Source of the DNA: CAZCQG01 sp964500775
GTDB taxonomy: Bacteria; Campylobacterota; Campylobacteria; Campylobacterales; CAZCQG01
Direction of reading: 5' to 3'
Assembly (NCBI GenBank): GCA_964500775.1
Contig: CAZCQG010000016.1
Span: 1 to 44,548, forward strand
DNA length: 44,548 nt
Below, piece after piece: positions 23,511 through 32,067 of this stretch. Position 1 is the stretch's first letter; each line of letters begins with the position of its first letter. The notes below the pieces were generated by a model, which saw only the letters and a program-made list of their open reading frames with translations, made no database searches and had not been told where the DNA came from. A program made the translations under genes and the position numbers.

Positions 23511-24991
23511 TGTATTACGTTGTGCATTATTCCGGTCAATGCGGGGTCAATGTTCTTTATCTGTTTATTTGCCGCCGTGATAGAGGAGGGGCTGTAGAGA
23601 AATATATAGGGTATATCTTTTGTTACCTCTTTATAAATCGCTTGGAGTTTCTCCGAAAGAATCTCTGTTTCTACCTCTGTTTCGGCATCTTCGATGAGCT
23701 TATCGACTTTTTCATTCTGATAGCCGATAAAATCAAATCCCCCTTTTTTCATAGAGCCAGAGTGCCATATGGAGCGTGGATTGGGCATAAGCGAAGTGCT
23801 CCATGCCATAAGTACTGTCTCAAATCGCCGCGGTTCGACCACCGTATTTAAAAATGCTTGCCATTCCATAGATTTTATCGTGACATCTATGGAGGCTTTT
23901 TGAAGCTGGTATTGGATGAGTTCGGCGATATATTTGCCGCTTCCGCCGCTCGGTACGCTTATCTCAAATCCAAAGCGATTCTTTTCGTTATAGCCGAGTG
24001 ACTCTAAAATCGCTTGTGCTTTTTGTACATTGTATTCGGGTGAAGGGGCATCTTGCGGATAGCCTATACTCCCCTCCAAAAAAGGACCTCTTGAAATTTT
24101 GCCGTACCCAAAAAGCATCACGTCGATAATCTCTTTTCTATCGATGAGTAATGATATAGCTTCTCGTATTTTTTTATCTTGGAATTTTTTATCTTGGAGG
24201 TTAAACCCTAGGTAGGTATAGCTATATCCCGCCGTTTCGTAGATGTTGAAATTTTCATAAAACGAATCATCGAGTTGTTTTTTGTATTGAATCGGTTTTA
24301 GTCCGCTTACGTCAAGCTCTTTGTTTTTGAGACTCAAAAATGATGTCGTAGAATCGGGCATAAACCTATAGACGATCTTTTCTATTTTCGGTACGCCTTC
24401 GAAGTATCCGTTAAAAGCGTTGAGCTCGATATTAGAAGAGGACTTGAGGCTTTTCAGGGTATATGGACCCGTACCGATAGGGCTTTGATTAAATTTAGAG
24501 GTCATAATATCTTGTTCGTTCTCTAAAACGTGCTTGGGTAAAATGCCGCTCATCCATATCTCAAGCGCTCTGAAATAGGGTTTTTTGTAGTGTATGATGA
24601 TCGTGTAGTCGTCTACTTTTTCTATTTTTTCGACGACATCGTAGCTGCTCGTATAGGGTGAAAAAAGTTTTGGAGAGCGTATAGTGTCTAGTGTGAAAAT
24701 AACATCATCCGCACTCAATTTTTCACCGTCGTGCCAAAGAACATTCTTTTTGAGTACTACTTCTAGACGGGTAGCGTCTAAGAATCTATAACTCTCCGCT
24801 AGGTCGACTATGATTTTTCCGTTTTTGTCGTATTTAAAAAGACCGTTGAATATCCATTCAGCTATTTCGGCGCTTTGAGAATCGCTTGCTAAGATAGGAT
24901 TGATACGTGAAGGGTTTGCACTGATGGGCAGGTAGAGGGTAGAGGCGTAGAGCCAAGATAGCGTAAGCGTTAACGCAAATAAGATTCTCAC
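23495..24991 (-). CDS. Peptide ABC transporter substrate-binding protein (SBP_bac_5)
   Basis: This is the periplasmic binding protein of an oligopeptide- or dipeptide-type importer. I start it at GTG 24991, which gives 498 residues and a signal peptide (RILFALTLTLSWLYA). The open frame reaches back to 25174, but those residues are read from within rpsI and are unlikely to be made. Family features include VVLKKNVLWHDGEKLSADDV, SPIGTGPYTLKSL, the RKEIIDVMLFGYG helix and the C-terminal DIPYIFLYSP. No permease or ATPase genes lie nearby, so partners must be elsewhere. It follows rpsI by 49 bases, with an 8-base-pair hairpin just before the start. Confidence 0.88.
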   Translation of the reverse strand: MRILFALTLTLSWLYASTLYLPISANPSRINPILASDSQSAEIAEWIFNGLFKYDKNGKIIVDLAESYRFLDATRLEVVLKKNVLWHDGEKLSADDVIFTLDTIRSPKLFSPYTSSYDVVEKIEKVDDYTIIIHYKKPYFRALEIWMSGILPKHVLENEQDIMTSKFNQSPIGTGPYTLKSLKSSSNIELNAFNGYFEGVPKIEKIVYRFMPDSTTSFLSLKNKELDVSGLKPIQYKKQLDDSFYENFNIYETAGYSYTYLGFNLQDKKFQDKKIREAISLLIDRKEIIDVMLFGYGKISRGPFLEGSIGYPQDAPSPEYNVQKAQAILESLGYNEKNRFGFEISVPSGGSGKYIAELIQYQLQKASIDVTIKSMEWQAFLNTVVEPRRFETVLMAWSTSLMPNPRSIWHSGSMKKGGFDFIGYQNEKVDKLIEDAETEVETEILSEKLQAIYKEVTKDIPYIFLYSPSSITAANKQIKNIDPALTGIMHNVIQWEKP

Positions 24992-25040
24992 ACCCAAGGC
25001 AAAAGCCTCGGGAATAGAGAACAAAAGAAGAAAAGATCCA

Positions 25041-25430
25041 TTATCTTTTTGAGAATTGTGGGCTTCTTCTTGCTTTTTTCTTTCCGTATTTTTTTCTCTC
25101 AACCACTCTGGAATCTCTAGTGAGTAGACCTTTTGGTTTAAGAATCGTTCTAAACGCGACATCATAAGCGGCAAGCGCTTTTGATATACCGTGTCTTAAC
25201 GCTTCGGCTTGCGCAGAGTAACCGCCGCCGAGTGTATCGGCCACGATGTCAACGCTCGCGTCTTGTTTCGTAAGTTTTAGGGGTTGTTTGACTTTCATTT
25301 TGATAGCCTCTAGACCGCCTAGCCACTCATCTAGCGTAGTGCCGTTTACTGTGATCTTCCCGCTTCCTTGAGTAAGCCATACTTTCGCGATAGCAGTTTT
25401 TCTTTTTCCGGTTGCATAAACTTTTGCCAT
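25041..25430 (-). CDS. rpsI: Ribosomal protein S9
   Basis: S9 sits in the head of the 30S subunit, and its C-terminal tail reaches the P-site tRNA. The 129-residue product starts with the typical TGKRKTAIAKVWL and ends with GKKKARRSPQFSKR, whose final Arg is conserved. It follows rplM after 3 bases, the almost universal rplM-rpsI pair. Confidence 0.98.
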   Translation of the reverse strand: MAKVYATGKRKTAIAKVWLTQGSGKITVNGTTLDEWLGGLEAIKMKVKQPLKLTKQDASVDIVADTLGGGYSAQAEALRHGISKALAAYDVAFRTILKPKGLLTRDSRVVERKKYGKKKARRSPQFSKR

Positions 25431-25433
25431 TTA

Positions 25434-25868
25434 TTATCCTTGGTTCTTGCTAGATGCTACCTGGGCAGTATGCGGATGCTCTGCGCCGGGATACACTTTG
25501 AGTTTTTTGATCATTGCTCTTCCGAGTTTTGTTTTCGGGAGCATACCTCTTGTTGCTAGTTTGAATAGCTTTTCAGGGTTTTGCGCTACGAGTTCGGCTA
25601 TCGTTTCGCTTTTTACGCCACCGAAATATCCGGTATGTCTGTGGTACTCTTTTACGAGTGTTTTGTTTCCGCTTAGGTTTATTTTAGAGGCGTTTATAAC
25701 CACGACATAGTCTCCGCAGTCAACGTGCGGCGTGTAGCTCGGTTTATTTTTTCCTCGTAAATATGTAGCGATTTCAGTGATTAGTCTTCCGAATGTTTTG
25801 TTCTCTGCATCAAGAACAACCCACTCTCTGCTTACCTCTGAAGGCTTCACCATTGTAGTAAATTTCAT
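25434..25868 (-). CDS. rplM: Ribosomal protein L13
   Basis: L13 is an early-assembly protein of the 50S subunit. The 144-residue product shows WVVLDAENKTFGRLITEIAT, GDYVVVINASKI, YHRHTGYFGG and RGMLPKTKLGRAMIKKLKVY. The ATG is at 25868. A second ATG five codons on is possible. It starts the rplM-rpsI-SBP-phosphatase unit. A TACAAT on the minus strand at 25910-25915 may be its -10 box. Confidence 0.98.
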   Translation of the reverse strand: MKFTTMVKPSEVSREWVVLDAENKTFGRLITEIATYLRGKNKPSYTPHVDCGDYVVVINASKINLSGNKTLVKEYHRHTGYFGGVKSETIAELVAQNPEKLFKLATRGMLPKTKLGRAMIKKLKVYPGAEHPHTAQVASSKNQG

Positions 25869-25954
25869 CTATTTGCCTTCTTTTTAGAATATTTCAAAAA
25901 TGAAGCGGGATTGTAGAATAATATTGCTTAAAGATAGCTTATATTAAGTTATTG

Positions 25955-26449
25955 TTAAGATTTCCATTTTTTTTGCGGAGGGGCGGGGTACTCTTTGCTT
26001 TCATTGCCTTCGTCACACCAGTACTGCTCAAAATCTTTTTTCACAAACTCTTCCGCTTGTTTTTCCGCATCCGACATCTCTCCCTCTGCCTCGAATATAT
26101 CGCGCATGAGTCCGTAGAGCTGTATATCATCCCTCACATGGTCAAAAGCAACCTCCCTATCTTTCATATACTCGGTGTAGTCTTGGATGTACTCATAGAG
26201 TCGAATCTTGATTTTGTCCAAGAGGTTTTCGGTGCGGTGTTTATTATGGACCCTTGCCATAATGATCTCACGCGCTTTTTCTAACTCTTCGGGGTAGACT
26301 ACTTTATCGAAAAAAATTGCCACCGACAGAACGCTCACTAATTTCTCTTCGCTGTGTGAAAGGTCGCGTGTTTGCCAATAAACCAGTATTCTATGAAATA
26401 ATGAATTGTCCAACAATTCGATAAAAGAGTTTGTTTTTTCCTTCCCCAC
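25955..26449 (-). CDS. Hypothetical helical protein downstream of argB
   Basis: I do not recognise this 164-residue protein. It is strongly charged and predicted all-helical, with one Trp-rich N-terminal stretch (FHRILVYWQTRD) and a proline/lysine tail (YPAPPQKKWKS). The segment SVAIFFDKVVYPEELEKAREI is faintly reminiscent of TerB-like helical domains, but that is not firm. It has no signal peptide or membrane span. The start is GTG 26449, 2 bases after the argB stop, with GGAG in the end of argB, so the two are coupled. Confidence 0.7.
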   Translation of the reverse strand: MGKEKTNSFIELLDNSLFHRILVYWQTRDLSHSEEKLVSVLSVAIFFDKVVYPEELEKAREIIMARVHNKHRTENLLDKIKIRLYEYIQDYTEYMKDREVAFDHVRDDIQLYGLMRDIFEAEGEMSDAEKQAEEFVKKDFEQYWCDEGNESKEYPAPPQKKWKS

Positions 26450-26451
26450 CT

Positions 26452-27327
26452 CTATTCTCCGAGAAGCGCTTTTGTGTCTTCAGTGATCTCCGTGCCGATT
26501 CCTTCACTCGTAAAGAGTTCGAGTATGAGTGAATGCTCCACTCTGCCGTCGATGATGTGGGCTTTTTGCACACCTCCTTCTACCGCTCTTAGGCAAGCAT
26601 CTACCTTGGGAATCATCCCCCCCTTGATGACACCCTCCTCTTTTAAGCGCCCTATTTCTCCCCTAGTGAGACTTTCGATAAGTTTCCCTTCTTGGTCGAG
26701 TACGCCCAAGGTATCGGTCAGAAATATCACCCTTTTTGCTCCGATAGCGACGGCTATTTCGCTCGCGGCGGTGTCTGCGTTGATATTAAACCCGGGGTGA
26801 TTTGCCTCTTCGCTCGCAGCCGTGGGTGCGATGACCGGAATAAAGCCGTCTTTTACGAGGTCGTTGATGAGGTTAGGTTCTATGGAGGTTACGCTTCCGG
26901 TATAGCCGTATTCGCCGTTGTCTTTCGCTTTGGCTTTCATAAACGATGCGTCTTTACCGCTGATTCCTATCGCTTTTGCGCCATGCACGTTGAGAAAAGA
27001 GACGATCTCTTTATTCACTTCGCCGCTTAGCACCATATCTACGACCTTCATCGATTCTGCGCATGTGATTCTGTGCCCGTTGACAAATTCGCTTTGTATA
27101 TTGAGCGCCTTTAACACTTCCGAGATTCTATTGCCTCCGCCGTGTACGATGACGGGATTTATCCCCACAAGATACATAAGGACGATGTCGATAGCGAACT
27201 GCTCTTTGAGTTGGGGGTTTATCTGTGCCGCACCGCCGTATTTTATGACGATAGTTTGATTACTAAATTCTTTGATAAAAGGCAACGCATCAAGAAGCGT
27301 TTTGACGGTGTTCACCCTCTTTTGCAT
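26452..27327 (-). CDS. argB: Acetylglutamate kinase
   Basis: ArgB phosphorylates N-acetylglutamate in arginine synthesis. I place the start at ATG 27327 with AGGGA 6 bases upstream, giving 291 residues. The frame could extend to 27453, but that part covers the divergent neighbour. Motifs are IVIKYGG (Lys29), IVHGGGNRI (63-65 glycines), NINADTAASEIA and GGMIPKVDA. The N-terminal helix before the first strand (TVKTLLDALPFIKEF) is the one that mediates hexamer formation and arginine feedback in inhibitable enzymes. That suggests control by arginine. Confidence 0.96.
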   Translation of the reverse strand: MQKRVNTVKTLLDALPFIKEFSNQTIVIKYGGAAQINPQLKEQFAIDIVLMYLVGINPVIVHGGGNRISEVLKALNIQSEFVNGHRITCAESMKVVDMVLSGEVNKEIVSFLNVHGAKAIGISGKDASFMKAKAKDNGEYGYTGSVTSIEPNLINDLVKDGFIPVIAPTAASEEANHPGFNINADTAASEIAVAIGAKRVIFLTDTLGVLDQEGKLIESLTRGEIGRLKEEGVIKGGMIPKVDACLRAVEGGVQKAHIIDGRVEHSLILELFTSEGIGTEITEDTKALLGE

Positions 27328-27379
27328 AAAGTCCCTTTCGGTAAAATTTTTAAAAATATAGCACAAAAGGGTTTCAAAA

Positions 27380-28321
27380 ATGGATATAGTGATTTTAGAT
27401 GCAGATACTTTGGGGAGAGATATTGCGCTAGATTCTATAAAAAATCTCGGCACTCTTTCCCTCTATGCCACTACCTCGCCTCAAGAGGTGATTTCACGGA
27501 TTGACGGAGCTACGGTAGTCATCACGAATAAAGTAGTCATAGATAGAAAAACAATGGAATCTTCTCCTGCGCTCAAGCTCATATGCGTCAGCGCTACTGG
27601 GATGAACAACATCGACCTCCAAGCAGCGAGCGAATTGGGAATCACGGTAAAAAACGTCGCGGGATATTCGACCCCAAGCGTGGTGCAACACACCTTCACA
27701 CTCCTTTTATACGCGATGGGGCATATTGCATACTATGATGAGTATGTACGTAGCGGAAGATGGATACAAAGTCCGATCTTTACGAATCTGGATATTCCGT
27801 ATAGTGAAATAGCGGGGAAAAAATGGGGCATCATAGGGCTGGGCGAGATAGGGAGAAGCGTGGCGAAAGTGGCGAGTGCGTTTGGTGCGGAAGTCTCCTA
27901 TTGCTCGACTTCGGGTATCGCTAGAGAAGAGGGCTATCCGATGCGTTCCTTAGAGGCGCTTTTGCAAGATTCCGACATCATCTCCATCCACGCCCCGCTC
28001 AACGAAAAAACAAAAAATCTGCTCAACTCACAAAATCTCTCCTTGATAAAAACCGGAGCGTATCTTTTAAATCTAGGGAGAGGCGGGATAGTGAACGAGT
28101 ATGATCTCGCTCGCTTTTTACAAGAGGGGCGATTTTATGCGTTACTGGATGTTTTGGAATCTGAACCGATGCGCGAAGATTCCCCGCTTGCGGCGTGCAA
28201 AAGTTTGAAAAACTGCATCATCACGCCCCATATCGCGTGGGGCGGGAAAGAATCGAGGATGCGACTTATTGAAGGTGTTGCAAAAAATATAAAAGATTTT
28301 CTAGCGGAGAGACCCCGCTAG
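27380..28321 (+). CDS. D-2-hydroxyacid dehydrogenase (glycerate dehydrogenase-like)
   Basis: This 313-residue NAD(P)-linked dehydrogenase has the dinucleotide motif GLGEIG (153-158) and the catalytic set Arg234 (LNLGRGGIVNE), Glu262 (VLESEP) and His284 (ITPHIAWGG). There is no ACT domain, so it is not a classical SerA. Glycerate or hydroxypyruvate is a reasonable substrate by resemblance. After the second strand the usual acidic residue is replaced by CSTSG (175-179), which hints at NADPH preference. It diverges from argB over 52 bases and converges on htrA. Confidence 0.88.
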   Translation: MDIVILDADTLGRDIALDSIKNLGTLSLYATTSPQEVISRIDGATVVITNKVVIDRKTMESSPALKLICVSATGMNNIDLQAASELGITVKNVAGYSTPSVVQHTFTLLLYAMGHIAYYDEYVRSGRWIQSPIFTNLDIPYSEIAGKKWGIIGLGEIGRSVAKVASAFGAEVSYCSTSGIAREEGYPMRSLEALLQDSDIISIHAPLNEKTKNLLNSQNLSLIKTGAYLLNLGRGGIVNEYDLARFLQEGRFYALLDVLESEPMREDSPLAACKSLKNCIITPHIAWGGKESRMRLIEGVAKNIKDFLAERPR

Positions 28322-28323
28322 AA
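28299..28323. terminator. Hairpin between the dehydrogenase and htrA
   Basis: A perfect 9-base-pair stem (TTCTAGCGG with CCGCTAGAA) closes a 7-base loop across the end of the dehydrogenase gene, just before the htrA stop on the other strand. The minus-strand side runs into a T-rich tract (TCTTTTATATTTTTT), so it should work best for htrA. Confidence 0.6.
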
Positions 28324-28324
28324 T

Positions 28325-29746
28325 CTAACGCTTGATGAGCGGTACGATATATCCGCCGCGATTTACTAGGATTCGTATCGCTTTTCCTTTGTACGCTTTG
28401 ATCGCTTTTTTAAACTCTTCGAGGGTGTTTATCTCATACCCTTCTGCTCTAATGATAATATCTTGGGGTGCAAAGCCGATTTTTTCCGCCGCACTCCCCT
28501 CTTGTACCTCTACCACCATCACCCCTTTGACGCTATTTGGAATCCCGTAGCTTTGTCGTAGATTATCGGTGATGTTTGAGAGCGAAAGCCCTTCGATGCC
28601 GCCGTTTTCGTATCCGTTGTCATTTTTGGCTTCATCGGGGAATGGGATGAGTTTTATTTGTACGCTCTCCTCTTTTTTGTCACGGATATATTTGACCTCT
28701 ATGGTTTCATTCGGTGCATAAGAGCCGACTTTGTTTTTGAGGTCGGCGGCATTTTTGATCTTTTGCCCATCGATCTCGGTGATGATGTCCCACACTTTTA
28801 ATCCCGCTTTTTTCGCAGGAGAATCATCGGATAAGTCGATGACTAGCGCCCCGCCGTCTTTGCCGTAAGTTTGGCTGTATTCATCGCTCAAATCTTGGAT
28901 GGAGACACCCATGTAACCCCGCTCAACCTTGCCGCTTTTTATGAGCTGTGTGGCGATTTTTTTCGCCATATTGGAGGGGATGGCAAAGCCTACGCCGTGA
29001 TTCCCGCCGCTTTTTGTCAATATCGCGCTATTGATTCCTATAAGCGCACCGCGGGAATCGACAAGCGCACCACCGCTGTTACCCGGGTTGATCGAGGCAT
29101 CGGTTTGGATGAAGTTTTCGTAGTCGTTGATGCCGATGCCGCTTTTATTGAGGGCGGAGATGATTCCTTGGGTGATGGTTTCTCCTACGCCAAATGGATT
29201 GCCGATGGCAAAGACGACATCCCCTTCGCGCAGTTCCGCACTATTGCCAAACCGAAGCGGCGTGAGATTCTTCGCATCGATTTTTACTATCGCAAGATCG
29301 CTTTTCGCATCTTTCCCTACGACCTCGGCTTTATACTCTTTTGTACTTCCCGGAATGCTTACGGTGATGGTATCTGCATCGTTTATGACGTGGTTGTTGG
29401 TCATAATATAGCCGTCTTCGGAGATAATGACCCCAGAGCCTAGCGAGCGCTCTATCCTATCTTTTGGGATGAGATTCCCAAACGAATCACCGAAGAACTG
29501 CCGAAAGAAGGGATCGTTCATAAACGGATTGGCACGCACCATATCCGAACCTTTGATCTTTTTTTGCGTCGAAATATTTACCACCCCTTTTTTTGCCTCT
29601 TTGATAGAATCATAATAGGAGTACACCACGCTTTGGTCTTGCGGCTGCGGCTGTATCCTCTCTTTTATCTCGGGGGCGTCTTGGAGGGTGAATGCGTGGA
29701 GGCTAAGTGCCACTGCTAGCGAGAGCGTAATATGTTTTGCTTTCAT
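28325..29746 (-). CDS. htrA: Periplasmic serine protease/chaperone HtrA (DegQ/DegP type)
   Basis: HtrA degrades or refolds misfolded periplasmic proteins. The 473-residue product has a signal peptide (ITLSLAVALSLHA), a trypsin-like domain with the triad His119 (TNNHV), Asp150 (KSDLAIV) and Ser224 (GNSGGAL), and two PDZ domains (about 260-350 and 385-465). The acidic, Phe-rich loop near residues 74-95 is the LA loop. It has its own promoter and is the only gene in its unit. The long operon upstream ends 56 bases before it. Confidence 0.97.
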   Translation of the reverse strand: MKAKHITLSLAVALSLHAFTLQDAPEIKERIQPQPQDQSVVYSYYDSIKEAKKGVVNISTQKKIKGSDMVRANPFMNDPFFRQFFGDSFGNLIPKDRIERSLGSGVIISEDGYIMTNNHVINDADTITVSIPGSTKEYKAEVVGKDAKSDLAIVKIDAKNLTPLRFGNSAELREGDVVFAIGNPFGVGETITQGIISALNKSGIGINDYENFIQTDASINPGNSGGALVDSRGALIGINSAILTKSGGNHGVGFAIPSNMAKKIATQLIKSGKVERGYMGVSIQDLSDEYSQTYGKDGGALVIDLSDDSPAKKAGLKVWDIITEIDGQKIKNAADLKNKVGSYAPNETIEVKYIRDKKEESVQIKLIPFPDEAKNDNGYENGGIEGLSLSNITDNLRQSYGIPNSVKGVMVVEVQEGSAAEKIGFAPQDIIIRAEGYEINTLEEFKKAIKAYKGKAIRILVNRGGYIVPLIKR

Positions 29747-29779
29747 AGTTATAGTCCTTTCATAATTTAGTTTCCGACA

Positions 29780-29785
29780 ATTATA
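29780..29785 (-). promoter_or_regulatory. -10 box of htrA
   Basis: A perfect TATAAT on the minus strand lies 33 bases upstream of the htrA ATG and 17 bases beyond the stop of the YggS-family gene. A CCCTTT tract precedes it, and no clear -35 is seen. An AAAGGA ribosome site lies closer to the start. Confidence 0.55.
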
Positions 29786-29802
29786 AAAGGGTTATGTAAA
29801 TG

Positions 29803-30471
29803 CTATTTAAATAAGATTGAGCCTAGTCGTATCAAGTTACTTCCGCATTGTATTGCAAGTTCAAAGTCGTTGGACATCCCTAGAGAGAGAATTTTTGCAC
29901 TTTCGGGTAAAGAATCAAAGACGTGTTTCGCCTGTAAAAAGCTTTTTTCGATGACTTTGGTGTCATCGGAGTGTGCACCTATACTCATAATACCGCTAAG
30001 GATGAGGTTGGGGCAGGATGATTCTATTTGAGCGTAGGTTTCGAATGCCGCATCTGGATGCACGCCTGTTTTGCTTGCTTCTAGGGCGCTATTTACTTGG
30101 AGGAGCACTTTAGGTCGGTAGGATTTGCTCGTATCTATCCTTTTGTCTATCTCTTTTGCCAACTCTAAAGAATCTACCGAATGAATAAGTGCGGGTCGCA
30201 AGGATAAGAGATGATTGATTTTATTTTTTTGCAGTCTTCCGATAAAGTGCCATTCAAGAGGGTAGTGTGCTAGCTCCTCTTGTTTTTGTATCAAGTCTTG
30301 TACCCTGCTCTCACCAAATGCCCGCTGTCCGCAACTATAAAGCATAGAAATATCTTCACTCGCGTTGTATTTACTCACGGCGACGATTTTTACTATATGG
30401 TGTGCGTCGAAACGTAAGCGCGCCTGCTCGATTCTTTCAATGACGCGCGCAAGGGTGTCGCAATGACTCAC
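29803..30471 (-). CDS. YggS/PLPBP-family pyridoxal phosphate homeostasis protein
   Basis: Proteins of this family bind PLP without known catalysis and help balance B6 vitamers. I start it at GTG 30471, which overlaps the rseP stop as GTGA and follows GGGGGAAC, giving 222 residues. An ATG at 30546 would add 25 residues from inside rseP. The PLP lysine is Lys34 in IVAVSKYN. Other marks are FGESRVQ, WHFIGRLQKNK, VNSALEASKTG, LSLGMSNDFELAIQ and the C-terminal RLGSILF. Confidence 0.93.
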   Translation of the reverse strand: MSHCDTLARVIERIEQARLRFDAHHIVKIVAVSKYNASEDISMLYSCGQRAFGESRVQDLIQKQEELAHYPLEWHFIGRLQKNKINHLLSLRPALIHSVDSLELAKEIDKRIDTSKSYRPKVLLQVNSALEASKTGVHPDAAFETYAQIESSCPNLILSGIMSIGAHSDDTKVIEKSFLQAKHVFDSLPESAKILSLGMSNDFELAIQCGSNLIRLGSILFK

Positions 30472-31532
30472 CCCGTTCCCCCTAGAAAGATTCTGTGGAT
30501 GTCGTTGTAAAGTCCTAAGAACATCAATGAGAATAAAAGCACCCATCCGCCGACCGTGAGTTTGTAGAGCACCTCTTGGTCGGGAGCTTTTTTCATTATC
30601 GCCTCATAGAGGGTGAAGATGATATGTCCGCCGTCAAGTGCGGGGATAGGGAGGAGATTGAGTACGCCGAGGTTTACCGAGATGAGCGCGGTGAGCGAGA
30701 AGAGGGCTATGATGCCGATACTACTTGCTTCGGCGGTAAACTGTACGATACTTAGTACGCCGCCTACTTCGCTTGCGGGAACCGTACCGTCAAGGAGTTT
30801 TTGGACGCTTTTTACGATAAGGGTGCTTGATTCTGCGGTTTTATCCGTGCCGTAAACGAGCGCCTCTAAAAAGGTATATTCTAATGTGATTAGCTCGGGG
30901 GCAGGCGAGATTCCTATCATCCGTTTTTTTATATCTTCTCTAAAAAGATTTTGCGTATCGGCTACTTGCGTGTGTATGGTGTAGACGATATTTTTCCCAT
31001 CGCGTACTATCTCTATCTCCAAAGGATCGTTTGATGCGTCGATAGCTTTGCTGATGTCGCTCCATTCGCGTATCTCGTAGCTATTGACGCGTACCAACGT
31101 ATCACCTTGTTTTATCCCTGCTTTTTGGGCGGGAAAATCGGCTTTGACCTCGCCGACGATAGGGGCTAATGCTTGGGGTCCTAGGAGTGCGATAAAGACG
31201 TAGAGGATAAATGCTAGCACGAAATTGGCAAATGCCCCCGCGCTTAAGATAATGAGTTTTTGCCACGGCTTTTTGACGGTGTAGCTGTTTGTTTCGTTGA
31301 TTCTAGCAGTAGGATTCGCATCGTCTTGCCCTAGCATCTTGACATAGCCCCCAAGGGGAATCGCCGAGATGGCATATTCGGTCTCGCCCACTCTTTTAGT
31401 GAAAATCTTCTTTCCAAATCCGATGCTAAAAACCTCTACCTTGACACCGAAATATTTAGCCGCTAAAAAATGCCCCAACTCATGAAAAAAAATGAGGAGC
31501 GAAAGGACGAGTAAGGAGGTGAGTATACCCAT
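30468..31532 (-). CDS. rseP: Site-2 protease RseP
   Basis: RseP is an inner-membrane zinc metalloprotease that cleaves within the membrane, for example anti-sigma factors or signal peptides. From ATG 31532 (TGATG overlap with pgsA) it has 354 residues. The active site is FHELGH (His17, His21), with the second motif PALDGGHI (LDGG 299-302). One PDZ domain (about 115-190) lies between membrane spans. A TTG one codon earlier is less likely. It links the pgsA and YggS genes by overlapping ends. Confidence 0.95.
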   Translation of the reverse strand: MGILTSLLVLSLLIFFHELGHFLAAKYFGVKVEVFSIGFGKKIFTKRVGETEYAISAIPLGGYVKMLGQDDANPTARINETNSYTVKKPWQKLIILSAGAFANFVLAFILYVFIALLGPQALAPIVGEVKADFPAQKAGIKQGDTLVRVNSYEIREWSDISKAIDASNDPLEIEIVRDGKNIVYTIHTQVADTQNLFREDIKKRMIGISPAPELITLEYTFLEALVYGTDKTAESSTLIVKSVQKLLDGTVPASEVGGVLSIVQFTAEASSIGIIALFSLTALISVNLGVLNLLPIPALDGGHIIFTLYEAIMKKAPDQEVLYKLTVGGWVLLFSLMFLGLYNDIHRIFLGGTG

Positions 31533-32065
31533 CAATCAACCTTGTAATAGGCTTTCGTGTACTCATAACCCGAGTAGATCGTCACAAATACCGAGAGCCA
31601 CAAGATCGGCGTGCCGATAGGCCAATCAAGGAAAAGCAAGATAACCGCCATCACTTGGAGCGTGGTTTTGAGTTTTCCCATCTTGCTTGCCGCTACACTT
31701 AGCCCGCGACTAGCGGCCACGACGCGAAGTCCCGTGATGAAAAACTCGCGAGAGAGGATAAGAAATATCGAAACCACATCCGCACGCTCTAGGATGATGA
31801 GCGAGAGAAATGCCGCTAAAAGGAGCATTTTATCAGCCAAGGGGTCAAATATCTCGCCGAAAACGGTGATCTTATGGAATCGCCGCGCAATCATCCCGTC
31901 AAAAAAATCGGTCATCGAAGCAATAGTAAATAAAACCGCCAAAAAATAGTCTTTCCAACTGTAATGGAGGTATTCGGGGTAGATGTAGTCGCCGAATGCC
32001 GCGAGTGCCAAAAGTAAAAACGCAAAGAAAATCCGTAAGATTGTCAGGATATTGGGTAAAGTCAT
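31532..32065 (-). CDS. pgsA: Phosphatidylglycerophosphate synthase
   Basis: PgsA joins CDP-diacylglycerol and glycerol-3-phosphate, the first committed step to phosphatidylglycerol. The CDP-alcohol transferase motif is complete: Asp56-Gly57, Ala60-Arg61, Gly70, Asp74, Asp78. I start it at ATG 32065 (MTLPNILTILRI), giving 177 residues, 2 bases after the fabL-like stop. The frame is open upstream to 32149, but that part lies in the preceding gene. Its product also supplies the lipid donor for Lgt. Confidence 0.96.
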   Translation of the reverse strand: MTLPNILTILRIFFAFLLLALAAFGDYIYPEYLHYSWKDYFLAVLFTIASMTDFFDGMIARRFHKITVFGEIFDPLADKMLLLAAFLSLIILERADVVSIFLILSREFFITGLRVVAASRGLSVAASKMGKLKTTLQVMAVILLFLDWPIGTPILWLSVFVTIYSGYEYTKAYYKVD

Positions 32066-32067
32066 AC

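Noticed and set aside
25039..25092. Short ATG frame starting at the rpsI stop (TAATG)
   Set aside because: The ATG at 25041 on the minus strand overlaps the stop codon but opens only a 17-codon frame, out of phase with the peptide-binding protein.
27328..27453. 42-residue N-terminal extension of argB
   Set aside because: It covers the start of the divergent dehydrogenase gene and lies upstream of a good ribosome site. ArgB normally begins at the internal ATG.
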